Of a stretch of 64,000 nt of DNA, positions 18,294 to 27,775 are shown piece after piece. Origin of the DNA: Lentihominibacter hominis (GTDB lineage Bacteria > Bacillota > Clostridia > Peptostreptococcales > Anaerovoracaceae). The stretch covers positions 248,001 through 312,000 of the forward strand of contig NZ_JACRTA010000002.1 of assembly GCF_014385065.1 (NCBI RefSeq), given 5' to 3'. A model generated the notes under the pieces. It was not told the origin of the DNA. It did no database searches and saw nothing but the letters and a program-made list of their open reading frames with translations. Within the stretch, counting starts at the first letter, position 1; each line of letters begins with the position of its first letter. A program made the position numbers and the translations under genes.

Positions 18294-20015
18294 GTGCCTG
18301 AAATTTCTGTAATTATACCTGTTTATAACCTTGAAAATGATATATGCCAAATGCTTATGTCGGTAAAAGGTCAAAGCTTCAAAGATTTTGAAGCGATAGT
18401 GATAGATGATGGAAGCTCAGATCATTCCTATGAAAGGATGTGTTCTGTTTTATCAGATGACAGTCGTTTTAGGATATTCAAACAGGGAAATTATGGGGTA
18501 TCTGCTGCAAGAAACAGAGGAATGGAGCTGGCGCAAGGGAAGTATATAATATTTTTTGATGGAGATGATCATATTCCTCAGAAATCCCTTGAAAACATGT
18601 ATGCTTCAATAGTTTCAGATAACTTTGATATGACAGTAGGAATTATGACAACCTATAATTACGGAAAAGCTTCTGTAAATCGCCAAAGTAAGGCTCTGTC
18701 AAAAAAAAGAAAAATAGATCCTGATGATATAAATTTTATAAATACGTGGTCTCAGTGCAATAAAATGTACAGATTATCATTTTTAAGAGATAACGGTGTG
18801 AAATTTATGGATGTAAAAGTTGCTGAGGATGGACATTTTTTGTTTCAGGTTTTGTCAGCAAGTCCTCGTATATGCGGTTGTAAGCATATAGTTTATGATT
18901 ATATCAGACGTCCTTTTTGGCAAGGTGAACATACTGCATCCAAGAAGGTGGGAATAAAGTATTTGGATGACAGAAAACGTGTATATAAAGACATACTGAA
19001 GTTTTCAGAACAAATAACTGAAAATCAGACTGACACAAAAAAAATCGAATACAAAGACAGGCTTGTTACAAGATTTATAAGTGGAGGTATAATACAGGCT
19101 TTTTATAGAAGAATATGGCGGTGTGAAAATGTAGAATCTGCACTTTCAGATACATTGTTATTATATCGCCCCATGCTTTCCCAAGATGCATGGGAAGATA
19201 TTGTAGAAAAAGACTGGGATATAGTTCCTGATAAGAGACTTACAAAAGAAGATAAGCTGAAGGAAGATATAATGGCAGAGCCGCTTATATCGGTAGTTAT
19301 TTCATCTGGCATGGATAAAGCGGGCTTGGATCTTTCAGTGGAAAGTTTATATAATCAGGAATTTCCTTCTTTTGAAGTTATTATGACTAAAGAAGATTTT
19401 GACAGGATGGCAGAGAGTTTTAAAGAGATGTCTAATATCGTTGTTACGGATGCGGAAAATATTGATCGTAATGAGCTTCTAAGGGATGCTAAAGGGCGAT
19501 ACATCTATTTTATTAATGAACCTGTTATTCTTGATATCCATACATTTAAAAAGATGGCTGATAAACTTCGAAATAATGGCAAACTGGATTTTATTTCGGT
19601 ATATATGAGAGGGTTTTATTTTGGTGACCTTTGCAAGAATGACAGAATCAACACTCGTATAAATTTAATAGATGCTATATTTGGCTATGGTGACAGAGAG
19701 CGGTTTGAAAAAATGACAATAAATGTATTGGACAATTCTTTTACAAATAAACTTTTCAGGAAAGACGCCTTAGATGGATTGAGGTTTTCAGGTGATGATA
19801 TCTCTGATATAGATAAAATATATAAGGAACTTAGATTTGAAAAAAGCCGCATAACATCAGTACTGACACCACTAACGGATAAAGATTTTATAATGCGTTC
19901 CTGCAGAAAAGTGAGCAGAACTGTAATCAGGAAAAATTATATTAAAAACAGAGTTTTAGAATATTTCGCGGGAAAAGGAATAAAAAAATTTTTAAGAGGT
20001 ATTTTGAGAAGATGA
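18294..20015 (+). CDS. Family 2 glycosyltransferase with degenerate second GT-A-like domain
   Basis: 573 aa with a GTG start behind AGAGGAG. The N-terminal GT-A domain (residues about 1-230) has ISVIIPVYNLEN, VIDDGSSD, GVSAARNRGMELAQGKYI and the metal-binding FFDGDD; KVAEDGHFLFQVL provides the catalytic acidic pair. From about residue 329 a second copy of the fold begins (LISVVISSGMDKAGL, SLYNQEFPSFEVIM, AKGRYIYFINEP). Its DDG and DxD motifs are missing, so it is probably non-catalytic. It adds a sugar to a lipid-linked intermediate at the cytoplasmic face. Donor and acceptor are unknown. Confidence 0.85.
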   Translation: MPEISVIIPVYNLENDICQMLMSVKGQSFKDFEAIVIDDGSSDHSYERMCSVLSDDSRFRIFKQGNYGVSAARNRGMELAQGKYIIFFDGDDHIPQKSLENMYASIVSDNFDMTVGIMTTYNYGKASVNRQSKALSKKRKIDPDDINFINTWSQCNKMYRLSFLRDNGVKFMDVKVAEDGHFLFQVLSASPRICGCKHIVYDYIRRPFWQGEHTASKKVGIKYLDDRKRVYKDILKFSEQITENQTDTKKIEYKDRLVTRFISGGIIQAFYRRIWRCENVESALSDTLLLYRPMLSQDAWEDIVEKDWDIVPDKRLTKEDKLKEDIMAEPLISVVISSGMDKAGLDLSVESLYNQEFPSFEVIMTKEDFDRMAESFKEMSNIVVTDAENIDRNELLRDAKGRYIYFINEPVILDIHTFKKMADKLRNNGKLDFISVYMRGFYFGDLCKNDRINTRINLIDAIFGYGDRERFEKMTINVLDNSFTNKLFRKDALDGLRFSGDDISDIDKIYKELRFEKSRITSVLTPLTDKDFIMRSCRKVSRTVIRKNYIKNRVLEYFAGKGIKKFLRGILRR

Positions 20016-22051
20016 TAAATATGTCTGTCCAAAGATTGTATAGGTTCATTTTCGTAGGTATCATCAATACTATATTCGGAACGTCTGTAATGTTTTGTCT
20101 TTATAATTTTCTGGGGTGCTCATATTGGATATCATCAGCGGCAAATTATATTTTTGGTAGTATACTCAGTTATATACTGAACAAGAGATTCACATTCAGA
20201 CATAAAGGCGGTGTAATGGCAAGCGGAGTAAAATTTGCTGTGAACATAGTGGTGTGCTATTTTATCGCTTATGGAGCGGCAAAACCAGCTGTAGCATGGC
20301 TTGCAGTGGGTGCATCTGTCAATATGAGGGAAAATATAGCAATGTTTACGGGGATGTGCATATTTACTGGCCTTAATTATTTGGGGCAAAGATTTTTTGT
20401 GTTTGGAGGAAAAATCATGGATCATAAAAGATTATATGAAAAGTGGGTAAACAGTCCGCATCTTGATGACAGTGATAAAAAAAGACTTTTAAAGATGTCG
20501 GATGAGGAAATCTATGAAGCTTTTTACAAAAGACTCAGCTTTGGAACTGCAGGCATGAGAGGAATAATGGGGCTGGGGGCTAACCGTATAAATAAATATA
20601 CGATAAGAATGGCAGCGAAAGGGCTGGCAGACCTTCTTGGAGAGGGATCCAAAGTAGCTATAGCCTATGATACAAGAAACAATTCAAAATATTTTGCCCA
20701 AGAGGCGGCAAGAGTGCTGGCTGCCGCCAATATAAAAGCATTTATTTTCGATAGATATTCACCTGTACCGCTTCTTTCCTTTGCGGTAAGAAATATGAGA
20801 TGTGATGGAGGTATAGTGATAACAGCAAGTCATAATATGCCTGTGTATAATGGATTTAAAGTTTACGACAGTACGGGATGTCAGCTTGACAGCAGCCTTG
20901 CGCATAAGATCTCCGAAAGTGTGGAAAACATGAAGGATGAACTTGACGTAGCTGTAGCGGATTTGGAAGATTGCAATATCAGTTATATTGGACAGGATGT
21001 GGTAGACAGATTCATGGATGCGGTACTGCAATGCAGAGTACAGGTTGATGAGAAAGCGATGGACGCTCTGAAAATCGTATACACACCTATTCACGGCTCG
21101 GGAAGAGATTATGTTCTTGAAACTTTAAAAAGATGCGGTTTTGGTGATGTTACTCTTGTATGTGAGCAGGCAGATTACAACGGGGATTTTCCTACTGTCA
21201 AAAAACCGAATCCTGAAGAAAAAGCAGTTTTTCATATAGCGGAAAAGATAGCTATGAATATTGATGCAGATGTAATAATAGGAACTGATCCTGACAGTGA
21301 CAGAGTAGGCGTTGGCATAAGGCATAATGAGGAGATTGTCTATTTGTCGGGCAATCAGATAGGAGTACTTTTTGCAGATTTTTTAGGGAGAATGAGACCG
21401 TCAAAAGGGAAATTTCTGATAACGTCTATAGTTACAGGGGATATGGGACCTGATGTGGCTGAAAGCTACGGAGTAAGTACGATACGGACTTTCACGGGAT
21501 TTAAAGATCTGGCTGCGGAGATGAATAAGCTTAAAGATAGTGAAATCTTTATGGCGTATGAAGAAAGTTATGGGTATCTTTTGGGAACTCATATAAGGGA
21601 TAAGGATGGAATTTCTTCTTCTATGCTTATGTGCCAGATGGCAGCTTATTGGAAGCAGAAGGGATTCACACTTATAGATGTCCTTAATCAGTTGTCCGGC
21701 GAATACGGATATTATATAGATGATCAGAGTTCTTTTGTGTTTGAGGGTGCTAAAGGAGCAGAAAAAATATCAGCGATAATGAGATTTTTAAGAAATAAAG
21801 GAGAGTCTGTATTTTCAGATATCGAGGAAGTAAAAGAAGTCCTTGATTACAGTAAAGGTGCAGAAGGCCTTGCTGAGGCAAATGTACTCAAATATATATT
21901 CAGGGACGGATCATGGCTTGCCGTAAGACCTTCAGGTACAGAGCCCAAGATAAAATTTTACTGCTGTGTAAAAGGCAACGATCGTTTAAAATCAGCAGAT
22001 ATCCATGACAAACTTAAAGACAAGGTAAAAAAATTAACAGATGAGATATGA
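20012..22051 (+). CDS. Fusion of GtrA-like membrane domain and phosphoglucomutase/phosphomannomutase
   Basis: One 679-aa frame. Residues 1-130 are a GtrA-type domain with four helices (YRFIFVGIINTIFGTSVMF, YWISSAANYIFGSILSYILN, NLGQRFFVFGG-like ending); such domains act in lipid-linked sugar transfer. Residues 136-679 are a complete alpha-D-phosphohexomutase: TASHNMPVYNGFKVY (catalytic Ser), GTDPDSDRVGV (metal loop), AYEESYGYLLG (sugar loop) and RPSGTEPKIKFY (phosphate loop). The mutase part has its own ATG at 20417 with GGAGG 7 bp upstream, so a separate soluble mutase could also be made. It would supply hexose-1-phosphate for the glycopolymer. No stop or shift lies between the parts. Confidence 0.85.
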   Translation: MINMSVQRLYRFIFVGIINTIFGTSVMFCLYNFLGCSYWISSAANYIFGSILSYILNKRFTFRHKGGVMASGVKFAVNIVVCYFIAYGAAKPAVAWLAVGASVNMRENIAMFTGMCIFTGLNYLGQRFFVFGGKIMDHKRLYEKWVNSPHLDDSDKKRLLKMSDEEIYEAFYKRLSFGTAGMRGIMGLGANRINKYTIRMAAKGLADLLGEGSKVAIAYDTRNNSKYFAQEAARVLAAANIKAFIFDRYSPVPLLSFAVRNMRCDGGIVITASHNMPVYNGFKVYDSTGCQLDSSLAHKISESVENMKDELDVAVADLEDCNISYIGQDVVDRFMDAVLQCRVQVDEKAMDALKIVYTPIHGSGRDYVLETLKRCGFGDVTLVCEQADYNGDFPTVKKPNPEEKAVFHIAEKIAMNIDADVIIGTDPDSDRVGVGIRHNEEIVYLSGNQIGVLFADFLGRMRPSKGKFLITSIVTGDMGPDVAESYGVSTIRTFTGFKDLAAEMNKLKDSEIFMAYEESYGYLLGTHIRDKDGISSSMLMCQMAAYWKQKGFTLIDVLNQLSGEYGYYIDDQSSFVFEGAKGAEKISAIMRFLRNKGESVFSDIEEVKEVLDYSKGAEGLAEANVLKYIFRDGSWLAVRPSGTEPKIKFYCCVKGNDRLKSADIHDKLKDKVKKLTDEI

Positions 22052-22108
22052 AATGAAAATAAAAGATGAATTTTCACATAACTTTCATAGCTAAAACCTC
22101 CGCTTTTA

Positions 22109-22137
22109 TTGATTTACTGGCATCCTGTTGGTATAAT
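22109..22137 (+). promoter_or_regulatory. Sigma-A-type promoter before the LCP gene
   Basis: TTGATT (22109-22114), a 17-bp spacer and a perfect TATAAT (22132-22137) lie 28 bp upstream of the LCP start. This suggests the LCP-ddl-thrS group can be transcribed apart from the wall locus. Confidence 0.6.
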
Positions 22138-22164
22138 GGTCAGTGATGTGAAAGGAGCAAATGA

Positions 22165-23697
22165 ATGAGTGATGACAAAGGCAGAAGAGATTACGGCAGC
22201 ACATCAGGAAGAAGACAGAATAAAAATAATGAACAGCGTGCCAAAGAGCAGGCTTATCAGGAATATTTAAGGCTGAGAGAAAATAGAAGCAGCGACAGGG
22301 GACATTATGTGAAAGATGATGACCTGTATGGAGCGTATTTTCAGTCAGGAAAGTCAGGCGGAAATAAAGGGACAAGCCGCGGAAGCAGTCTATCGGGAAA
22401 CGATTATTACGTGTCTGAGAGCAAAAGAGCGAGGCGATCGGATATAAATTCAGAACCTTACAGGAGCGGAAGTTCTGTAGATAATACTCCTTATGGCAAT
22501 TCGCAAATGAGGAAACAAAGGCATCGTGCCGATCTTGAACGTGAGAGATATCTTGAAGAACGCGCCAGAGGTAAGAAGAGTATAGCAAGGCCGGGCAGAA
22601 AGAATAAAGATGATATGGACATAATGTCCGGCGATGAAAAAAAGGCAGCGGGAAAATTCGGTAAAAGACGAAAAAACGGAAGAGGCTTAAAGGTAGCATT
22701 ATTAGTTGTTCTCATATTGGTTTTGGGAATAGGAGGGGTTATAGCGGCGGGTTTTACTGTTGTAAAGAACACTCTTGATAATGTAGGGCGTGTTGAGCTT
22801 GATCCGGATATGATAGGAATAAATCCTCAAGTGGATTCGGATCTTCGGAATTACAGAAATATAGCTTTGCTGGGTATAGATGCCAGAGATATGACAAATG
22901 ATCAGGATGTGCGAAGTGATGCTATTATAGTGGCCAGTATAAATAAAGAAACAAATGAGATAAAGATGTTTTCCGTATATCGTGATACATATCTTGATCT
23001 CGGTGATGATGTGGGATTGGACAAGGTCACACATTCATATTATTATGGAGGGCCTACAAAAGTCCTTTATTCTCTCAATAAAAACCTTGATCTTAATATA
23101 AAAGAAGTAGTGGTAGTGAACTGGAAGTCAGTAGCAGATACTGTCGATGCCCTGGGGGGTCTTGATATAGAAATACAGGAATCAGAAATAAATGAGATGA
23201 ATAAATATATACAGGACACCTATAAGAATATAGGCGGATCCAATGCTAAAATTGAGTCGGCGGGTATGCAGACTTTGAACGGCAATCAGGCGGTTACATA
23301 TGCCAGAATAAGAAAAGATGCTGTTACGGGTGATTTCAGAAGAAATGAAAGAATGAAGATAGTAGTACAGGCGGCCTTTGAAAAAGCTAAATCCATGGAT
23401 ACCAAGGCGCTTAAGAAAATTTCAAATGAAATTCTTCCCGATATAAAAACCAATATGACATCAGCAGACATGATGGGAATGATCATGAAGCTGACATCAT
23501 ATAAAATGACTGACAGTGTTGGATGGCCTTACGACCACAGTGATTGGAACAGCGGTGCTTATTATAATATCCCGACTACACTTAAAAGCAACGTAAGCCG
23601 GCTTCATGAGGAATTCTTCGGACAGGAGGATTATGAGCCTACGCAGGATGTTCAAAGTATCAGTGAAAGCATATCTGTTAGAACAGGGTATTATTAA
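22165..23697 (+). CDS. LytR-CpsA-Psr (LCP) family wall-polymer ligase
   Basis: 510 aa. The ATG at 22165 has AAAGGAG 7 bp upstream (an ATG 4 bp earlier reads into an immediate stop). An unusually long, charged cytoplasmic N-terminus (residues 1-170) precedes one membrane helix (VALLVVLILVLGIGGVIAAG, about 175-194). The LCP domain follows: NIALLGIDARD, DAIIVASIN, YRDTYLDLGDD (conserved Arg), VDALGGLDIEI and YARIRKDAVTGDFRRNERM (Arg/Asp pair). LCP enzymes move lipid-linked glycopolymers such as teichoic acids to peptidoglycan outside the membrane. This fits as the final step of the upstream locus. Confidence 0.92.
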   Translation: MSDDKGRRDYGSTSGRRQNKNNEQRAKEQAYQEYLRLRENRSSDRGHYVKDDDLYGAYFQSGKSGGNKGTSRGSSLSGNDYYVSESKRARRSDINSEPYRSGSSVDNTPYGNSQMRKQRHRADLERERYLEERARGKKSIARPGRKNKDDMDIMSGDEKKAAGKFGKRRKNGRGLKVALLVVLILVLGIGGVIAAGFTVVKNTLDNVGRVELDPDMIGINPQVDSDLRNYRNIALLGIDARDMTNDQDVRSDAIIVASINKETNEIKMFSVYRDTYLDLGDDVGLDKVTHSYYYGGPTKVLYSLNKNLDLNIKEVVVVNWKSVADTVDALGGLDIEIQESEINEMNKYIQDTYKNIGGSNAKIESAGMQTLNGNQAVTYARIRKDAVTGDFRRNERMKIVVQAAFEKAKSMDTKALKKISNEILPDIKTNMTSADMMGMIMKLTSYKMTDSVGWPYDHSDWNSGAYYNIPTTLKSNVSRLHEEFFGQEDYEPTQDVQSISESISVRTGYY

Positions 23698-23714
23698 AAA
23701 GAAAGGTAATGTAT

Positions 23715-24800
23715 ATGAAAGATAAGACATCTCTTGTGATACTATTCGGCGGAGAATCGTCGGAACATGAAGTTTCGTGTGTATCGGCAGCATCATTGCT
23801 TGAACATGTGGATAAAGAAAAATATCATATAAATACCATAGGCATTACAAAGGAGGGGAACTGGTTTTTGACACGTTCCCCTATTGTTAATATTGATAGT
23901 GGCTTATGGGAAAAGGATAAAAATAATAAAAAAGCTTTTATAGTTCCCGATAAAAGTGTTGGCGGGGTGATGATCCAAGAGGATGATAAATCTTTTAGCA
24001 TTCTTAAAGCAGATGTCATATTCCCGGTTCTTCACGGAAGAAATGGTGAAGACGGTACTATTCAGGGGCTTTTACAGCTTTCAGGGATTCCTTTCGTAGG
24101 CTCGGGTGCTGCCGCTTCATCTGCATCTATGGATAAAGCGATAACAAAGGCTATAATAAATCAGAGTTCGATTGTGGATCAGGCGAAGAGCTTAGTTGTA
24201 TATAAAAGTCTCTGTGAAAAAGATGCCGATAAAGAGCTTGACAGCATAGAAAAGTTTTTTGATTGTAAATTTCCTCTGTTTGTAAAACCTGCCAATGCAG
24301 GTTCATCTGTAGGAATAAGTAAAGTAAAAACATCGGAAGCTCTTCCGGAAGCTTTAGAAAAGGCGTTTTGCGAAGATCAAAAAGTGCTTTTAGAAGAAAC
24401 TATAATAGGAAGGGAAATAGAAGTTGCAGTTCTGGGAAATGAATATCCTGAAGCTTCATGTATAGGTGAGATTTTTGCGGCCAATGAATTTTATGATTAT
24501 AATGCAAAATATGAAAATAATCAATCAAAGACAGCTATAGTTAAGGATCTTACTGCTGAAAAGGAAGCTGAGATCAGGAGTAAAGCTGTGAGAATATATC
24601 AGGCAATGGGGTGTGAAGGCCTTGCAAGAGTGGATTTTTTCCTTCAAGAAGATGGAAGGGTAGTATTTAATGAACTCAATACATTGCCGGGATTTACCCA
24701 TATAAGTATGTATCCTAAACTTTGGGAAGCTTCCGGCATACCATATGATAAACTTATAGATAGATTGATAACACTTGCGCTTGAGAAATACCACGGATAA
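23715..24800 (+). CDS. ddl: D-alanine--D-alanine ligase
   Basis: 361 aa from the ATG at 23715, with GAAAGG 8 bp upstream; an ATG 6 bp earlier is too close to that site. ATP-grasp enzyme: LFGGESSEHEVSCVSA (residues about 10-25), FPVLHGRNGEDGTIQGLLQL, FVGSGAAASSASMDKA, FVKPANAGSSVGISK and ARVDFFLQEDG with FNELNTLPGFTHISMYP at the metal site. It makes the D-Ala-D-Ala dipeptide for peptidoglycan. The F residue where VanA-type enzymes have H/Y cannot be assigned with confidence by eye, so vancomycin-type specificity is not claimed. Confidence 0.93.
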   Translation: MKDKTSLVILFGGESSEHEVSCVSAASLLEHVDKEKYHINTIGITKEGNWFLTRSPIVNIDSGLWEKDKNNKKAFIVPDKSVGGVMIQEDDKSFSILKADVIFPVLHGRNGEDGTIQGLLQLSGIPFVGSGAAASSASMDKAITKAIINQSSIVDQAKSLVVYKSLCEKDADKELDSIEKFFDCKFPLFVKPANAGSSVGISKVKTSEALPEALEKAFCEDQKVLLEETIIGREIEVAVLGNEYPEASCIGEIFAANEFYDYNAKYENNQSKTAIVKDLTAEKEAEIRSKAVRIYQAMGCEGLARVDFFLQEDGRVVFNELNTLPGFTHISMYPKLWEASGIPYDKLIDRLITLALEKYHG

Positions 24801-24814
24801 GAGGAGAAGAAGAA

Positions 24815-26560
24815 ATGGCAAAAGAAAAAATAAATTTTGAAGATGAACAGGTTAGATTATGTTACAGACATACTACATCACATATAATGGCTCAGGCTGT
24901 GAAAAAACTTTGGCCTGATGCAAAATTGGCGATAGGGCCTGCCATAGATAACGGTTTTTATTATGATTTTGATATGGAACATAAGCTTAATGATCAGGAT
25001 CTTTTGAAAATACAAAAGGAAATGAAAAAGATAATACAGGCTAATTATCCTTTGGAAAAGTTTGTCCTTCCCAGAGAAGAGGCTGTAGAACTCATGAAGG
25101 CGAAGGGAGAGGTATATAAAGTAGAGCTTATAGAAGACCTGCCTGAGGATGAAACGATTTCTTTTTATAAGCAGGGAGATTTTGTGGATTTGTGTGCAGG
25201 GCCTCACATGGAAAAGACCGGACAGATTAAAGCTGTGAAGCTTCAGAGTGTCGCGGGAGCTTACTGGAGGGGTGATTCCAGCAGGCCTATGCTCCAAAGA
25301 ATATACGGAACATGTTTCCCGAGCCAAAAGGAACTCGATGAGTATCTGGCTAAACTTGAAGAAGCCAAAAAAAGAGACCATCGCAAAATAGGAAAAGAGA
25401 TGGATTTATTTGCTCTTTATGAAGAAGGTCCGGGATTTCCGTTTTTTATGCCTAACGGTATGATAATAAGAAATGAGCTGGAGAACTTTTGGAAGACTGA
25501 ACATAGAAAAAGAGGATATGAGGAAATCAAGACGCCGTTAATTCTCAATGAACATCTTTGGAGAACTTCAGGACATTGGGATCACTATAAAGACAATATG
25601 TATTTTACCAAAATAGATGATGAGGATTATGCAATAAAGCCTATGAACTGTCCGGGATCTCTGTTGGTGTACAAAAGAAAAATGTGGTCTTACAGGGATT
25701 TTCCTGTAAGAATGGGTGAACTGGGGCAGGTGCACCGGCATGAACTTTCAGGGGCTCTTCACGGGCTTATGAGAGTGAGAACATTTACGCAAGATGATGC
25801 TCATATATTTATGCTTCCGGAGCAGATAAAAGACGAAGTGATTGGAGTCGTAAAGTTTATAGACGATGTATATAAAATGTTCGGGTTTACCTACCATATA
25901 GAGCTTTCCACAAGACCGGATGATTCCATGGGAACAGATGAAGAATGGGAAACGGCGGAAACAGCTCTCAGAGAGGCGATGGAGTTTATAGGAGTTCCTT
26001 ATGTGGTAAATGAAGGGGATGGAGCTTTTTATGGGCCTAAGCTTGATTTTCATCTTGAGGATTCTATTGGAAGGACGTGGCAGTGTGGGACTATACAACT
26101 CGATATGCAGATGCCTCAGCGTTTTGATATAACATATGTAGGGCCGGATGGTGAAAAGCACAGACCGGTGATGATACACAGAGTTATATTTGGTTCAATT
26201 GAAAGATTCATAGGAATTCTTATTGAGCATTTTGCCGGGAAATTCCCTCTTTGGCTGGCTCCCGTACAGGTAAAGCTTCTCACTGTAACGGAAAAGTTCA
26301 CAGACTATGCGCTGAAAATAGCCCAGCAGTTTGAAGAGGCGGGACTGAGAGTCAAGGCCGATATCAGAAATGAAAAGATAGGCTATAAGCTGAGAGAAGC
26401 GAGAAATGAAAGAACTCCGTACATTTGTATTATAGGTGAGAGAGAAGTAGAGGCGGGAAATCTAACTGTTCGTTCAAGCAAAGCCGGAGAACTCGGTGAA
26501 ATGTTCCCAGATGAGCTTCGGGAAAAGCTTCTTCAGGAGATCGCTGATAAAAGTATTTGA
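24815..26560 (+). CDS. thrS: Threonyl-tRNA synthetase lacking the TGS domain
   Basis: 581 aa; GAGGAGAAGAA precedes the ATG. It starts directly with the editing domain (YRHTTSHIMAQAV, residues about 17-29, HxxxH; DLCAGPH later), so the 60-residue N-terminal TGS domain of the usual 640-aa enzyme is absent. Class II motifs follow: MNCPGSLLVYK (zinc Cys), MGELGQVHRHELSGAL (motif 2) and MIHRVIFGSIERFIGILIEH (motif 3). A C-terminal anticodon-binding domain (LAPVQVKLLTV to the end) completes it. No T-box or other leader is visible in the 14-bp gap after ddl, so it depends on upstream transcription. Confidence 0.95.
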   Translation: MAKEKINFEDEQVRLCYRHTTSHIMAQAVKKLWPDAKLAIGPAIDNGFYYDFDMEHKLNDQDLLKIQKEMKKIIQANYPLEKFVLPREEAVELMKAKGEVYKVELIEDLPEDETISFYKQGDFVDLCAGPHMEKTGQIKAVKLQSVAGAYWRGDSSRPMLQRIYGTCFPSQKELDEYLAKLEEAKKRDHRKIGKEMDLFALYEEGPGFPFFMPNGMIIRNELENFWKTEHRKRGYEEIKTPLILNEHLWRTSGHWDHYKDNMYFTKIDDEDYAIKPMNCPGSLLVYKRKMWSYRDFPVRMGELGQVHRHELSGALHGLMRVRTFTQDDAHIFMLPEQIKDEVIGVVKFIDDVYKMFGFTYHIELSTRPDDSMGTDEEWETAETALREAMEFIGVPYVVNEGDGAFYGPKLDFHLEDSIGRTWQCGTIQLDMQMPQRFDITYVGPDGEKHRPVMIHRVIFGSIERFIGILIEHFAGKFPLWLAPVQVKLLTVTEKFTDYALKIAQQFEEAGLRVKADIRNEKIGYKLREARNERTPYICIIGEREVEAGNLTVRSSKAGELGEMFPDELREKLLQEIADKSI

Positions 26561-26608
26561 TGATACAGTCATTAATTGTGATCTCGGAAGTGTTGAAAAA
26601 GGAAGACT

Positions 26609-27775
26609 ATGATGGATAATGGAAATTTTAACGAAAGAAAGAATCTGGGCGAAGGTTCAGAGCAGTCTACTCCTATAACTGCGAGAGACGCATGGCATAA
26701 AAAGCTATACGGCAGATGTGATGCTGAGGCCGCAGAAGCTTCCGGAACGCTTGGCGGTTCTCAGACTGTATATTATGGCAAAACACCGCGCAAATGGTCC
26801 GGAGGAAAGAAGGCCTTATTGCTGTTTGGATGCATTCTGGCTGGAGTTTTGCTCCTTGGCTGTATCACAGCTGCTTTCAGAGGAGTGAATCCGGATCATG
26901 AGCGAGGAGATATAAGTGGGGCTTCCGGCGTAAGAGGTTCTCATATAGGAGTTCTTTATATAGAAGGGACTATAAGTGAAGACAGCGGTACCTACAGTCA
27001 TCAGTACGCACTTGATGCAGTTGACGGTATGATGAACAATAAAAGCAATAAAGCTTTGATGTTATTTGTCAATACTCCCGGAGGTGGAGTGTATGAAAGC
27101 GATGAGCTTTATCTTAAGATAAAAGAGTATCAGGAATATACAGAAAGACCTGTATATGCTTATTTTGCATCTCAGGCGACTTCAGGAGGGTATTATGTAT
27201 CGTCATCGGCAGATAAGATCATAGCTAACCGAAACTGTTGGACAGGGTCTATAGGAGTTACCATAGGGACTCTTTACGATATATCAGGTCTGCTTCAGAA
27301 GTATGGTATAAAAACTGAGACAATAACATCGGGAGCTAATAAGGCGATGGGAGATATTACAGTTCCGATGAGCGACCAGCAAAGAAATATATTTCAAAGT
27401 CTTGTAGACGAATCTTATGATCAGTTTGTATCTGTTGTAGCGCAGGGAAGAAATCTTGATACAGATTATGTTAAAACCATTGCAGACGGCAGGATTTATA
27501 CTGCTAAACAGGCAGAGAGCAATAAACTGATAGATGACATAGTAGGGACATATGATGAGGCCGTGGAGGAAATGATTTATGACTGTGGTCTCGTTGGCTG
27601 CGATGTTTATGAATTTCGTTATCAGCCGCAGCAAAGTCTGTTTTCGGGATTTGTTGAGAGTGTAGATAAATTTACGGAGGCGTTATCCGGGAACAGTGAT
27701 ATTAATGCCATAACTGATTTTTTAAACGATAGTAATCAGCTTCCACTGCAGTATATGTGTGAGGAGATAAAATAA
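26609..27775 (+). CDS. sppA: Signal peptide peptidase SppA, S49 family
   Basis: 388 aa with AAAGGAAG before the ATG. A cytoplasmic N-terminus of about 65 residues precedes one membrane helix (ALLLFGCILAGVLLLGCITAA, about 70-90). The protease domain has LFVNTPGGGVYESDELY, the catalytic Ser in ATSGGYYVSSSADKI (about 193) and GSIGVTIG. The catalytic Lys of the short bacterial form is probably in GANKAMGD (about 246). It degrades signal-peptide remnants in the membrane. It is followed directly by the 5'-nucleotidase gene, with the stop and ATG adjacent. Confidence 0.9.
   Translation: MMDNGNFNERKNLGEGSEQSTPITARDAWHKKLYGRCDAEAAEASGTLGGSQTVYYGKTPRKWSGGKKALLLFGCILAGVLLLGCITAAFRGVNPDHERGDISGASGVRGSHIGVLYIEGTISEDSGTYSHQYALDAVDGMMNNKSNKALMLFVNTPGGGVYESDELYLKIKEYQEYTERPVYAYFASQATSGGYYVSSSADKIIANRNCWTGSIGVTIGTLYDISGLLQKYGIKTETITSGANKAMGDITVPMSDQQRNIFQSLVDESYDQFVSVVAQGRNLDTDYVKTIADGRIYTAKQAESNKLIDDIVGTYDEAVEEMIYDCGLVGCDVYEFRYQPQQSLFSGFVESVDKFTEALSGNSDINAITDFLNDSNQLPLQYMCEEIK

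Noticed and set aside
20400-20420. Sequencing error as the cause of the GtrA-mutase fusion
   Set aside because: Both domains are complete and in the same frame with a natural short linker; an error would more often break a frame than join two. Raw reads would settle it.
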